DNA of 62,890 nt, taken from assembly GCA_022564995.1 (NCBI GenBank), contig JADFKK010000006.1, positions 1-62,890 on the forward strand, in the 5' to 3' direction. The notes under the pieces were generated by a model that did not search any database, was not told where the DNA came from, and worked only from the letters and a program-made list of their open reading frames with translations. This document shows positions 54,433 to 62,350 of the stretch, one piece after another (the stretch's first letter is position 1; each line of letters begins with the position of its first letter). The translations under genes were made by a program, and so were the position numbers. Source of the stretch: Planctomycetota bacterium. Its GTDB lineage: Bacteria > Planctomycetota > Planctomycetia > Pirellulales > JADFKK01.

Positions 54433-54741
54433 CTAATTCTGGCTGAAGTCGAACTGCTTGTTGGCGGCGCGGCCGAGCGGGTGGGCGACGAACTTGCGGC
54501 GGCAATCGGCGCACAGATCGAAGCGCATGGTGCGGTAGACGTCGTCGCCGATTCGGTCGTTGGCGCCGTCGTCCATGCGTTGCAGGATATCTTGAACTTC
54601 CAGCAGGTAATCGCGGTCGTCGTCGTCGCTCTCTTCCAGCGGATCCATCGCCGCGTAAACTTCCATTTTCACCACGTAACGCAGATCCTCATCAGGATCG
54701 AGCGGTCGCTTGCACTGGTCACAGGAATAATGAATCATCAA
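54433..54741 (-). CDS. Small zinc-ribbon protein (planctomycete hypothetical)
   Basis: The 102-residue product has CDQCKRPLDPDED near the N-terminus and LCADCRRKFVAHPLG near the C-terminus, giving a CxxC...CxxC zinc ribbon. An acidic spacer (EESDDDDRDYLLEVQDIL) separates them. No enzymatic motif is visible. It is probably a cytosolic structural or regulatory zinc protein. Confidence 0.7.
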   Translation of the reverse strand: MMIHYSCDQCKRPLDPDEDLRYVVKMEVYAAMDPLEESDDDDRDYLLEVQDILQRMDDGANDRIGDDVYRTMRFDLCADCRRKFVAHPLGRAANKQFDFSQN

Positions 54742-55063
54742 TTCAATCCTTTAACGCGTTTTTTAGCCGGCGAGCCACGTTGCGGCGCTTCGGCACCATT
54801 GAATAACGTCACTTGAGTAACTTCATCCTAATACCGAAACGTACTCGGTGGCAACCCTCAATGGAAATTTTGTAGGAGGCGACTCCGTCGGCGATTTCCT
54901 TGACGGTCGCCGTATTGTCGCCGTCGGAGACGCCTCCTACAGGCATGTTAAAGCTGGCGAATTTTTTCGACTACGCAAGAAGAGGCTGGCCACGGGCAAT
55001 TCGTGCGAGTAGAATGGAATCCACGATCATTGGTGTGCCCTCTACGAACCGGAGAAACACTCG
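54742..55063. other. Divergent intergenic region with one family A palindrome
   Basis: 322 bp lie between two divergent genes. It contains the family A copy at 54871-54942. No other structure or gene is seen. Confidence 0.5.
54871..54942. repeat. Palindromic repeat family A, copy 3
   Basis: TGTAGGAGGCGACTCCGTCG and CGTCGGAGACGCCTCCTACA flank a ~32-nt centre. Confidence 0.9.
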
Positions 55064-55699
55064 ATGTCTATGACCGCGCCCGGCAACCCACTGAGTGCTA
55101 GCGTTTTGGTGCTCAATCGCTTTTACGTGGCGATTCACGTCGTCACGGTGCGCCGCGCGTTTCGCATGTTGTTTCGCGAATTGGTCGAGGTGGTCCACTT
55201 CGAGCAGGGCCAATTCGCCAATTACGATTTTGAGTCGTGGCGCGAGATTAGCGAACTGAAGGCCGAATTCAAGGAACCGCACGAAGACTGGGTGCAGGCG
55301 GTCAATTTCGAGATTCAGGCTCCCCGCGTCGTGCGTCTGCTGCGCTACGACCGGCAACCGCAGAGCGGGCCGCGGTTCAACCGCCGCAATGTGTTCGCCC
55401 GCGACGGCGGCCGTTGCCAGTATTGCGGTAAGCGTTTTCCGACTAGCGAACTGAGCCTCGACCACGTGGTGCCGAAGACCCAGGGCGGCACGGCCTGCTG
55501 GGAAAATTTGGTCTGCGCCTGTGTCGGCTGCAATCTGCGCAAGGGCGGACGCACGCCGCGCGAGGCGCGCATGAAGCTGATCAACAAACCGACCAAGCCG
55601 CGCCGCAGCCCAATGATCGCCATGAAGCTCGGCAACCCGAAATACGAGAGCTGGAAGACGTTTTTGGACAAGGCCTACTGGGAAGTCGACCTAAAGTAG
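55064..55699 (+). CDS. HNH endonuclease
   Basis: A 211-residue protein with an N-terminal helical region (LNRFYVAIHVVTVRRAFRML) and a classic HNH domain: NVFARDGGRCQYCGKRFPTS, ELSLDHVVPKTQGG, WENLVCACVGCNLRKG. The zinc CxxC pairs and His-Asn-His pattern are intact. Stand-alone HNH proteins of this length are common in bacteria and may act in DNA repair or degradation. The partner is unknown. Confidence 0.92.
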   Translation: MSMTAPGNPLSASVLVLNRFYVAIHVVTVRRAFRMLFRELVEVVHFEQGQFANYDFESWREISELKAEFKEPHEDWVQAVNFEIQAPRVVRLLRYDRQPQSGPRFNRRNVFARDGGRCQYCGKRFPTSELSLDHVVPKTQGGTACWENLVCACVGCNLRKGGRTPREARMKLINKPTKPRRSPMIAMKLGNPKYESWKTFLDKAYWEVDLK

Positions 55700-55700
55700 C

Positions 55701-55979
55701 TCACCTCTCAACGAGCGGCTCTTTTTGTTCCGTGATGACTTCACAACTCTCGCACATCTCGGCGTTCAGGGCAGTGAAGTCTTTCCAATCGTCCGGGACG
55801 TTGTCATCCAGGAAGATGGCTTCGACGGGGCATTCCGGCACGCAGGCTTCACAGTCGATACATTCGTCGGGATGGATATAGAGGATCTTTTCGCCTTCGT
55901 AGAAACATTCGACGGGGCAAACCACGACGCAGTCGGTGTATTTGCAGCCGAAGCACGGTTCACAAACAACGTGAGTCAT
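55701..55979 (-). CDS. fdxA: Seven-iron/bacterial-type ferredoxin
   Basis: The 92-residue ferredoxin: THVVCEPCFGCKYTDCVVVC with following PVECF, then ECIDCEACVPECPVEAIF. These are two cluster motifs of the [3Fe-4S]/[4Fe-4S] FdxA type. A short acidic C-terminal helix region (DWKDFTALNAEMCESC) follows. It carries electrons to cytosolic redox enzymes. Its 3' end is 2 bp from the convergent HNH gene. Confidence 0.93.
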   Translation of the reverse strand: MTHVVCEPCFGCKYTDCVVVCPVECFYEGEKILYIHPDECIDCEACVPECPVEAIFLDDNVPDDWKDFTALNAEMCESCEVITEQKEPLVER

Positions 55980-56278
55980 CGAAACAGCTCTCCTAAAATC
56001 GTCATTCTGGACGGAAACGGCAGCTTCGCCAAGTGCTTGCGATCAAAGCACTTGCCGCGGCTCAGACCCCAGAATCTTAGTGGTCGCTCGCAAAGGTGTC
56101 AACCAGACATGTGCCACCGGCCGAGCGGCAATCGACCGGTCCGTCCAAGTTCCGACTTGCTTCGATTGTAGATGCCACCTAAAATTAGTGCTATCGTGGG
56201 CATTCAAGGTGGCGCGGACCGCGCAGGATACCTGCGGCGTGGTCGCCTGTACCGCCTTTCAGAAGAGGTATCGATCCC
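55980..56278. other. Intergenic, no gene recognised
   Basis: 299 bp lie between divergent genes (ferredoxin on minus, sigma factor on plus) and must contain both promoters. No repeat family is seen. Confidence 0.4.
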
Positions 56279-56842
56279 TTGGCACTCTCCGAGATTGATC
56301 GCGAACTGCTTGATGACTGCTTGGCCCGAAAGGGTCAGTCGTGGGAAAAGTTCGTCGACCGCTTCATGGGCCTGGTTATCCACGTCATCAACCACACGGC
56401 CCAAAGCCGCTCGATTCGGCTGACCCGCGAAGATCGCGACGATTTGGCTGGCGAGGTGTTTCTGGCCGTAATCCGTGACGACTTCGCGATTCTTCGCCGC
56501 TTTCGTGGCGACAGCAGCCTAGCCACCTATCTGACGGTCATCTCCCGCCGCGTCGTCGTCCGTGAGTTGCTCAAGCGAAAGTCGGCTGCCCGACTGGCCG
56601 ACAATAACATGGCGGCGGCCAGCGACCCGTCTGCTAATGGCGAGGATCGTATCGACGACCGGGAGCAGGTCGAGCGGTTGCTCGAAGAACTCGACGGCAG
56701 CGAAGAGCGCGTCGTACGGATGTACCATCTCGACGGCAAGAGTTACCAGGAAATCAGTCAGGCCATCGGCGTGCCGGAAAACAGCATCGGCCCCACGCTG
56801 ACCCGAGCCCGACGCAAGATGCGGCTGTTTAGTGCGGGGTAG
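56279..56842 (+). CDS. Sigma-70 family RNA polymerase sigma factor (ECF-like)
   Basis: The 187-residue product starts at TTG 56279, with AGAGG ~15 nt upstream. Region 2: WEKFVDRFMGLVIHVINHTA, TREDRDDLAGEVFLAVIRDD, and FRGDSSLATYLTVISRRVVV. Region 4: LDGSEERVVRMYHLDGKSYQ, EISQAIGVPENSIGPTLTRA, RRKMR (helix-turn-helix). It directs RNA polymerase to an alternative set of promoters. No anti-sigma gene is adjacent, so the signal input is unknown. Confidence 0.9.
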   Translation: MALSEIDRELLDDCLARKGQSWEKFVDRFMGLVIHVINHTAQSRSIRLTREDRDDLAGEVFLAVIRDDFAILRRFRGDSSLATYLTVISRRVVVRELLKRKSAARLADNNMAAASDPSANGEDRIDDREQVERLLEELDGSEERVVRMYHLDGKSYQEISQAIGVPENSIGPTLTRARRKMRLFSAG

Positions 56843-56938
56843 CCGTTGAAGATGGCTGTTCGCGATTAGCCACAAGCACGGCAACTGGGTGGCCCCGTTC
56901 GTTATCGCGTAGCCCACCCCAGACCCCATGGTTTCGTC

Positions 56939-57006
56939 GGAGTTCAGGCTTTAGCCTGTTTTGAAAAACAGCCTACTTGAAAAACAGCCTAAAGGCTGGA
57001 CTCCAA
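56939..57006. repeat. Inverted repeat 'ggagttcaggctttagcctg'
   Basis: GGAGTTCAGGCTTTAGCCTG and CAGCCTAAAGGCTGGACTCC are near-inverted. Between them GAAAAACAGCCTA is directly repeated (from about 56963 and 56978). Confidence 0.7.
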
Positions 57007-57063
57007 CAAGAGGAAAACGGGGGGCGGGTCTTGGCAGCGCCGTTCGGGGCTTGCCAGCAGCGA

Positions 57064-57089
57064 GTAGGGTGCATTGGGATGCACCCTAC
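57064..57089. repeat. Short copy of the 'tagggtgcat' palindrome
   Basis: TAGGGTGCATTGGGATGCACCCTA is a perfect stem with a 4-nt loop (quoted: TAGGGTGCAT, loop, ATGCACCCTA). It lies next to the convergent 3' end of the lipoprotein gene and is followed by two GCGCTATTT units. Confidence 0.8.
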
Positions 57090-57107
57090 GGCGCTATTTG
57101 GACGGCG

Positions 57108-57986
57108 CTATTTCGCCGGTACGGTCAACGCTCCCAAATCGACGTCGGTCCAGCCGGAATAGCTCGGCTTGTTCCACATCTCTGGCGAAACGTCGAGCTG
57201 GTTGATCTGTACGTTGCCCATGTCGATCTTCATCGAGAGTTCAGCGGCCGGCCATTGGATGTTGATTTGTTGAGGCAATACGACGCGATTGGCCGAATCT
57301 CCGTCAACCGGCACACTGACATGGCCGCTGGCCACGGCCGAGGCGATCAGGCGATCTTGCGCGTCGTAAAGATGTTGCTCGCGAACCCAACCCCGCAACG
57401 AATCGATGATCGTCACCTTGGTCATGTCGCCCGCCGGCGTGCGCAGCCGCGTCCACACCTTGAGGCTGCCATCCGCCTGCCGCTCGGGACCGCGATGCTC
57501 GCCCCGCGGATCGAGCCTGGCCACGCCCAACGCCTCGATCAGCCAAGCGGGATCGACCGGAAGCACCCGACGGGCGCGGCTGTTTTTGAAGCGGTCGTGG
57601 CGGCACCAGTAAAGGTTTTTCGGCCGGTTGCGTTTGATCCAGAACCAGAACAACTCGTCGTTGCTGCCCAGATCGACCTCCGTTCCGGATACCAGCGGCG
57701 TGTCGGCTTTCAGACGGAACCGCTTGGATTGCTGATACACGATGCTCGTTTTGAGCGACGGGATGGCGATGCCATCGATCTTGATGGTCGCGTCATCGGT
57801 CCGAAACGAGCGGATCTTGTCGCTGTTGGCATTGACGACTTGGATCACCTCGGCCAGCGAGGGCGCTTCGCTGAGCGCCGGCGGCAGCGGATCGACATAC
57901 TGGTGCAGCACGTTGGGGCAGCTCGCGCCCCCGGCGGTAAACAGCACCAGCAAGATAATGAGCGATAAGAGAGGGCGACGTGTCAC
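57108..57986 (-). CDS. LolA-like fold lipoprotein
   Basis: The 292-residue product has an LLVLFTAGGASC lipobox (lipid-anchored). The body resembles the LolA/outer-membrane lipoprotein-sorting fold: SLAEVIQVVNANSDKIRSFR, ATIKIDGIAIPSLKTSIVYQ, QSKRFRLKADTPLVSGTEVD, NDELFWFWIKRNRPKNLYWC, then VTIIDSLRGWVREQHLYDAQ. It may carry lipoproteins or bind a hydrophobic ligand in the periplasm. Many planctomycetes have such a lipoprotein. The partner is unknown. Confidence 0.75.
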   Translation of the reverse strand: MTRRPLLSLIILLVLFTAGGASCPNVLHQYVDPLPPALSEAPSLAEVIQVVNANSDKIRSFRTDDATIKIDGIAIPSLKTSIVYQQSKRFRLKADTPLVSGTEVDLGSNDELFWFWIKRNRPKNLYWCRHDRFKNSRARRVLPVDPAWLIEALGVARLDPRGEHRGPERQADGSLKVWTRLRTPAGDMTKVTIIDSLRGWVREQHLYDAQDRLIASAVASGHVSVPVDGDSANRVVLPQQINIQWPAAELSMKIDMGNVQINQLDVSPEMWNKPSYSGWTDVDLGALTVPAK

Positions 57987-58033
57987 GTGGCATCCTTGCC
58001 TGGGTCGGTGAATCGCGAGTTTGTGACTTCGCG

Positions 58034-58064
58034 ACGGGCGCGACCACTGGTCGCGGCTTTACAT
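58034..58064. repeat. Dispersed repeat family F, copy 2
   Basis: GCGCGACCACTGGTCGCGGC with the TTTACA flank repeats the sequence at 27262-27293. Confidence 0.8.
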
Positions 58065-58080
58065 TTGCTAGTGGCAAATC

Positions 58081-58133
58081 GCTAACAGCTAACAGCTAAC
58101 AGCTAACAGCTAACAGCTAACAGCTAACAGCTT
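58081..58133. repeat. Heptanucleotide tandem repeat (CTAACAG)n
   Basis: About seven perfect copies of CTAACAG end 1-4 bases before the stop codon of the minus-strand gene at 58134. A slippage-prone microsatellite in a 3' flank. Confidence 0.95.
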
Positions 58134-58622
58134 TCACGCGGCGTCGGCGAATAACAACTTCGCCAACTCCTGTTGAATCTCGTCGACACGGTCTTCGTCG
58201 GGGATCACCGACGACACGCGATAGGTCTGCTCGTTTTTCGGACAGTACAGCACCATCTGCTCTGCGCCCGTGTCGTCTTGCTCGGTTTCTTCCAATCGCA
58301 CGACGCGACGGCGAATCAACAACAACGCCAGCACATAGCGCATGTCTTGGTTTTCCGGCTGCTCCTCATACTGGTCCAGCAAATCGAGCATCACGTCGTT
58401 GGGAGCCCAATTGAGCCGGCGCTGATCGGGCTGCGGCATCCGCGATTTCCACCAACCCAGGCATTGCTCCGGCGGACCGTCCCAGCCGTCGATGCCATAA
58501 TCGTAGCGCACCACCTCGCCGCCCTCGGCCACGAGCACCGAGTAAAACTCCTCGCCCGGCTGCAGCGCCCGCTCGCTCTTGGCACAATGTCGGGTGCAGC
58601 GTTGAACTTCAAAATCGATCAC
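58134..58622 (-). CDS. Planctomycete hypothetical zinc-binding-like protein
   Basis: The 162-residue product begins MIDFEVQRCTRHCAKSERAL, followed by QPGEEFYSVLVAEGGEVVRY and WDGPPEQCLGWWKSRMPQP. Two N-terminal Cys and late CPKNEQTYRV could bind zinc. The C-terminal half is acidic and helical (DEDRVDEIQQELAKLLF). I recall similar proteins in planctomycetes without known function. Its 3' end abuts the (CTAACAG)n repeat. Confidence 0.6.
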   Translation of the reverse strand: MIDFEVQRCTRHCAKSERALQPGEEFYSVLVAEGGEVVRYDYGIDGWDGPPEQCLGWWKSRMPQPDQRRLNWAPNDVMLDLLDQYEEQPENQDMRYVLALLLIRRRVVRLEETEQDDTGAEQMVLYCPKNEQTYRVSSVIPDEDRVDEIQQELAKLLFADAA

Positions 58623-58799
58623 GATCGCACGTTTTGACTCGCTGGAGATTCAGGCGAGCCCCGGGCGTCAGCCTGGGGGTAACGCATCTTTCCAGAGTGA
58701 CGTTGAAACCGGTGGACGAATTACCGATGGCCTAACGGCCGTCGCTCGCCAGAGGGTGAATCGTAGGCAAAAGGCCCTGTTCGCTCAATAGCACGCTCT

Positions 58800-59036
58800 T
58801 CACTCGGCCACGAAGAATCGCTGATCGGTGCCGCCGGGGCCAATGTCGAGCCGCACCGGTCGGGCACACCTGGGACATTTGCCTTCGTAGGCCGTTTCCT
58901 GTCGATTAACGTAAACTCTCGTGTAAACGTCGCAGCAGGCAAACGTGATGCCCAAAAACGGCCGCGGTTTTCGCTGTCGGGCTCGGGGCTCACCGCCGCC
59001 CGGTATACTGCTCAGATCGAGGTTTTCGCCAACCAT
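58800..59036 (-). CDS. Small Cys-rich planctomycete hypothetical protein
   Basis: 78 residues from ATG 59036 (MVGENLDLSSIPGGGEPRAR). The conserved core is PFLGITFACCDVYTRVYVNR, GKCPRCARPVRLDIGPGGTD and QRFFVAE. Two Cys pairs (ACC and CPRC) suggest a zinc site. This type occurs across planctomycetes as I recall. The function is unknown. Confidence 0.7.
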   Translation of the reverse strand: MVGENLDLSSIPGGGEPRARQRKPRPFLGITFACCDVYTRVYVNRQETAYEGKCPRCARPVRLDIGPGGTDQRFFVAE

Positions 59037-59229
59037 TGTCATGCAGATTCGGATTGTGTCTATCGTGGATCGTTCGCCGGCCCGACGCGCAACCGACGAC
59101 ACTCGACAGATTACCGGGACGCTCTCTGTAGGAAAAGATCGGTCGGACCGGGGCTCTGGGCTGAGTCGTGTTGTAAACTGCTTGACAATAATGAGTTAGG
59201 ATACTTTCTTCGACCCGGCCAGCACATCC

Positions 59230-60216
59230 GTGATGAACGAAAACAAGCGAAATCACCGTCTCGGGGGCAAGATGCTCGTGCTCGGCTGGCTCATCACGCT
59301 CCCCTTGGCCGGCTTTGCGGCGGCCCGCTGGACGGCCCACGACGCGATGCTGTTGCTGATCTGGGCTAACTCCTTTACGCTTTACCTTTACCTGCCGGCA
59401 TATCTGGTGGCCGGAATCGGGCTGTGGCGGCGATGCTGGGCCATCGCGGCGGTCGCGGGTTTGGTGGCAGCTTGCCATCTTTATTGGGTGCTGCCCGACG
59501 TCGTGTCGTCGCCGGCCGCGGATACGGCCGCTGAGAACATGCTCAACGTGCGAGTTTTTAGCGCCAACCTGCGCGGGGGCAATCCGCAATCCGAGCGGCT
59601 CATCGAAGAGATTCTCGCCGCCGAGGCCGACATTTTGGTGTTGCAAGAGGTCACGCCGAGTTGGTGGAAAAAGCTGGAGTCGGGCGGCCTCTTCGAGCGA
59701 TTTCCCTATCGCCTCAAGAAGCTGCGACGCGACGCCTTCGGCTCGGCGATTCTCTCGCGCCGGCCGCTCGATGCGGCCGATTTCTGGCAAGTCAACGGCG
59801 TGACGATGATCCGCTGCACGGTCGTGCTTGATGGCCCGCGGCTGCGTCTCTACAACGTCCATCCGCTGCCGCCCGCCTCGGTCGGCTACGCCCAAACCTG
59901 GAATCAGCAGCACGAACAACTGGCCGAAATGTTGGCGGCCGAGACTGGCCCCACGCTGGCGATCGGCGACTTCAACGCCACACAACACTCCGCCTGGCTC
60001 AAACGACACACCGCCGGGCGAATGCGCAGCGCCCACGTCGATCGCGGCCGGGGCATGGCCGTCAGTTGGCCCAACTTGAAAATCCCGCTGCCTCCGATTC
60101 GCATCGACCACGCCTTGCTTTCGCCAGAAATCCGCTGCGTCGAAGTGCGCGAAGGCGCGGGGGCCGGCTCCGACCACAAGCCGCTCATCGTCGATCTGCT
60201 GGTGCCAAGGAAATAG
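59230..60216 (+). CDS. Membrane-anchored EEP-family protein
   Basis: The 328-residue product starts at GTG 59230 (or ATG 59233). Three N-terminal TM segments (LGWLITLPLAGFAAARW, MLLLIWANSFTLYLYLPAYL, CWAIAAVAGLVAACHLYWVL) are followed by an EEP domain: LNVRVFSANLRGGNPQSERL (Asn), ILVLQEVTPSWWKKLESGG (Glu), LRLYNVHPLPPASVGY (His), TLAIGDFNATQHSAWL (Asp/Asn) and IRIDHALLS, AGAGSDHKPLIVDLLVP (Asp-His pair). The layout resembles YafD-like proteins. It may cleave phosphoesters at the membrane. The substrate is unknown. Confidence 0.85.
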   Translation: MMNENKRNHRLGGKMLVLGWLITLPLAGFAAARWTAHDAMLLLIWANSFTLYLYLPAYLVAGIGLWRRCWAIAAVAGLVAACHLYWVLPDVVSSPAADTAAENMLNVRVFSANLRGGNPQSERLIEEILAAEADILVLQEVTPSWWKKLESGGLFERFPYRLKKLRRDAFGSAILSRRPLDAADFWQVNGVTMIRCTVVLDGPRLRLYNVHPLPPASVGYAQTWNQQHEQLAEMLAAETGPTLAIGDFNATQHSAWLKRHTAGRMRSAHVDRGRGMAVSWPNLKIPLPPIRIDHALLSPEIRCVEVREGAGAGSDHKPLIVDLLVPRK

Positions 60217-60262
60217 CAAAGTAGAATCGGCGTCGCGCGACACAAGCTCAGCGGCCCGGCAT

Positions 60263-62350
60263 TCATTCCTGGAAACTTCGGCGGCGTCTGGCAAAGGCCG
60301 AAGTTCGTCCGGTTGTCATCGTCTCCAAATCGTCGACCATTGCCCGGTCCACCGCCATCGCTTGAAGACGCCGCAGCGCGCCGTTTCGCGCCCTGTAGGA
60401 GGTGACTCCCGTCGCCGACCCGTAGGCCGCGGCTTGCCGCGGCGCCGTATCACCTCGCCTGTAGGAGGCGTCTGGGACGGCGACCGAATCACCGATACCA
60501 CCAACATCGCCGACCCAGTCGCCTCCTACAGCCGCGGCAAGCCGGCGGCCTGCCGGTGCGCCAGCCGCTCCCGGGCCGGTCCAGGCGTCCAACAACTCGT
60601 TCAGGTCCGAACGATCCACCGGCGTGTCGAGCGGATCAACGAGATTCCCCTCGGCGGCCGAGACGTTCTGATTCCAGGCGGCCAGCAATACCGTCAAGTC
60701 CTCGAAGTCCACAAACCCGTCGCCGGTCAGGTCGGCGGGATGCGACGCGCCAAATTCATAAGCCCCGATGTCGATCCGCCCATTCACCACCCGATCAAAC
60801 GGCGCTCCCCGCTGATCGAACTGGGGCGGCGGCGCGAAGTTCGGGTCGCCCGCGTCAATCGCTGGGCTGCCGGGCAGCAGAGCGTGGGTCTTGGTCGGTC
60901 CGCCGTTGTTGGCCAGCCGGCCGAGTCGCGGGTTGTCGTCGATGACGTTGCCGGCGCCACCGTCCAACAGTAGCGAGGCGGCGACACCGATCAGGCTGTA
61001 GTTCGCTTCGAAGCCGGCCCCTCCGAAGTCTCGGGTCTCGGGAGACATTTCTGCCGTGTTGTCGGAGAGAATGCTTCCGGTCACCGTCACGATCAGATCG
61101 TCCTCGTCGGATGTAGCTTCGGCGAAAATCCCGCCGCCGAGCTCACCGGCCGTGTTGCCCGAGATGGTGCTGTTGGTTATCGTCACGATCACATCGCGTG
61201 TATAAGATCGAGCATAAATTCCGCCGCCGCTAGCGCCCGCTGTGTTGCCCGAGATCGTACTGCCCGCCACCGTTACGAACGCATCGACATCGTGAGAGAA
61301 GACGTGAATCCCGCCGCCGCTACGAAAGCGGACGTCGCCCCGGTCGTCAGCCGTGTTGCCCGAGATGGTGCTGTTGGTTATCGTCACTGACGCTTTGCCA
61401 AACTCAGCTGCTGCAACGTGAATCCCGCCGCTTCTGTTGTCCGAAATGGTGCTGTCGGTCACCGTCACGTCAGTATCAAACACGTAGATCGCACCGCCGC
61501 CGGAATTCGCTGAGTTGCCCGAGATGGTACTGCTGATTACCGTCACATCGGCACCGTTAGCGTAGATTCCGCCGCCTTGGCTGCTTGCTATGTTGCCCGT
61601 GATTATGCTGTTGATGACGGTCACCATTCTGTGCGCGTAAATCCCGCCGCCGAAGCCGCCAGCCGTGTTGCCTGAGATCGTGCTGTTGGTTACGGTCACG
61701 CCATTGAAAGCGTTAATCCCGCCACCGAAGCTGCCAGCCGTGTTGCCGGAGATCGTGCTGTTGGTTACCGTCACGCTGCCACGAACGACGTACATCCCGC
61801 CGCCGAAGGTGGCGGTCGTGTTGCCCGAGATCGTGCTGTTGGTTATCGTCACGTCGCCAAAGCGAACGTAAATCCCGCCGCCGTCGGAAAAACGGTCGCC
61901 AGCCGTGTTGCCCGAGATGGTGCTGTTGGTCACTGATAGGTTCTCGAAGCTAATGATGCCTCCGCCATTGCCTGTCGATAGTCCACGGGTAATCGTCACG
62001 CCGTTGATTTCCACGTCGAGGCGTGTCTCGGTGTCGTCGTCAATATTGAAAACCCGCGACTGTTCGTTTGCATCGATCGTCAGGACATCTGGCCCCGGGC
62101 CGTTGATGGTGAGTGAGTCCGTGATGGCTAGTTCGCCGGACGTGAGGTTGATCGTGCCTACGACTGCGACGTTGAACTCAATCTCGTCGGAACCCGCAGC
62201 CGCATTGGCGTCGAGAATCGCCTGTCGCAGACTACCGGCGCCCGCGTCGTTCAGATTGGTGACCGTGAAAACGGCCAGCAGGCGGCGGGCCTCAAGAGGC
62301 TCGACGCTCAAGCGGCGTGAAGCCGGTCGTGCTGGTCGTGACGCTGACAT
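60263..62350 (-). CDS. Choice-of-anchor Q beta-helix surface protein with dockerin-like repeat
   Basis: A 695-residue protein with the planctomycete export leader [20 protein letters not shown], then [20 protein letters not shown] (choice-of-anchor Q start). Many right-handed beta-helix turns of the [18 protein letters not shown] type follow (~130-430), then [20 protein letters not shown], the usual end of the helix domain. A calcium-type loop [20 protein letters not shown] follows. The segment 60393-60530 is a composite family A palindrome inserted in frame, encoding a stretch that includes [20 protein letters not shown]. The C-terminus is basic. It is probably cell-surface or extracellular. 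Confidence 0.85.
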   Translation of the reverse strand: MSASRPARPASRRLSVEPLEARRLLAVFTVTNLNDAGAGSLRQAILDANAAAGSDEIEFNVAVVGTINLTSGELAITDSLTINGPGPDVLTIDANEQSRVFNIDDDTETRLDVEINGVTITRGLSTGNGGGIISFENLSVTNSTISGNTAGDRFSDGGGIYVRFGDVTITNSTISGNTTATFGGGMYVVRGSVTVTNSTISGNTAGSFGGGINAFNGVTVTNSTISGNTAGGFGGGIYAHRMVTVINSIITGNIASSQGGGIYANGADVTVISSTISGNSANSGGGAIYVFDTDVTVTDSTISDNRSGGIHVAAAEFGKASVTITNSTISGNTADDRGDVRFRSGGGIHVFSHDVDAFVTVAGSTISGNTAGASGGGIYARSYTRDVIVTITNSTISGNTAGELGGGIFAEATSDEDDLIVTVTGSILSDNTAEMSPETRDFGGAGFEANYSLIGVAASLLLDGGAGNVIDDNPRLGRLANNGGPTKTHALLPGSPAIDAGDPNFAPPPQFDQRGAPFDRVVNGRIDIGAYEFGASHPADLTGDGFVDFEDLTVLLAAWNQNVSAAEGNLVDPLDTPVDRSDLNELLDAWTGPGAAGAPAGRRLAAAVGGDWVGDVGGIGDSVAVPDASYRRGDTAPRQAAAYGSATGVTSYRARNGALRRLQAMAVDRAMVDDLETMTTGRTSAFARRRRSFQE
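60393..60530. repeat. Palindromic repeat family A, composite copy inside a gene
   Basis: Two left-type units (TGTAGGAGGTGACTCCCGTC at 60394 and TGTAGGAGGCGTCTGGGACG at 60460) and one right-type unit (GACCCAGTCGCCTCCTACA, ending 60530) lie within the coding region of the beta-helix protein. A GGCCGCGGCTTGCCGCGG hairpin sits between them. Confidence 0.8.

Noticed and set aside
58081..58133. Possible CRISPR or telomere-like array
   Set aside because: A simple heptamer tandem repeat with no spacers.
61130..61930. CRISPR-like series of ~36-bp repeated units
   Set aside because: The units are coding beta-helix repeats ([10 protein letters not shown]) in frame with diverged spacing; they are not identical repeats with unique spacers.
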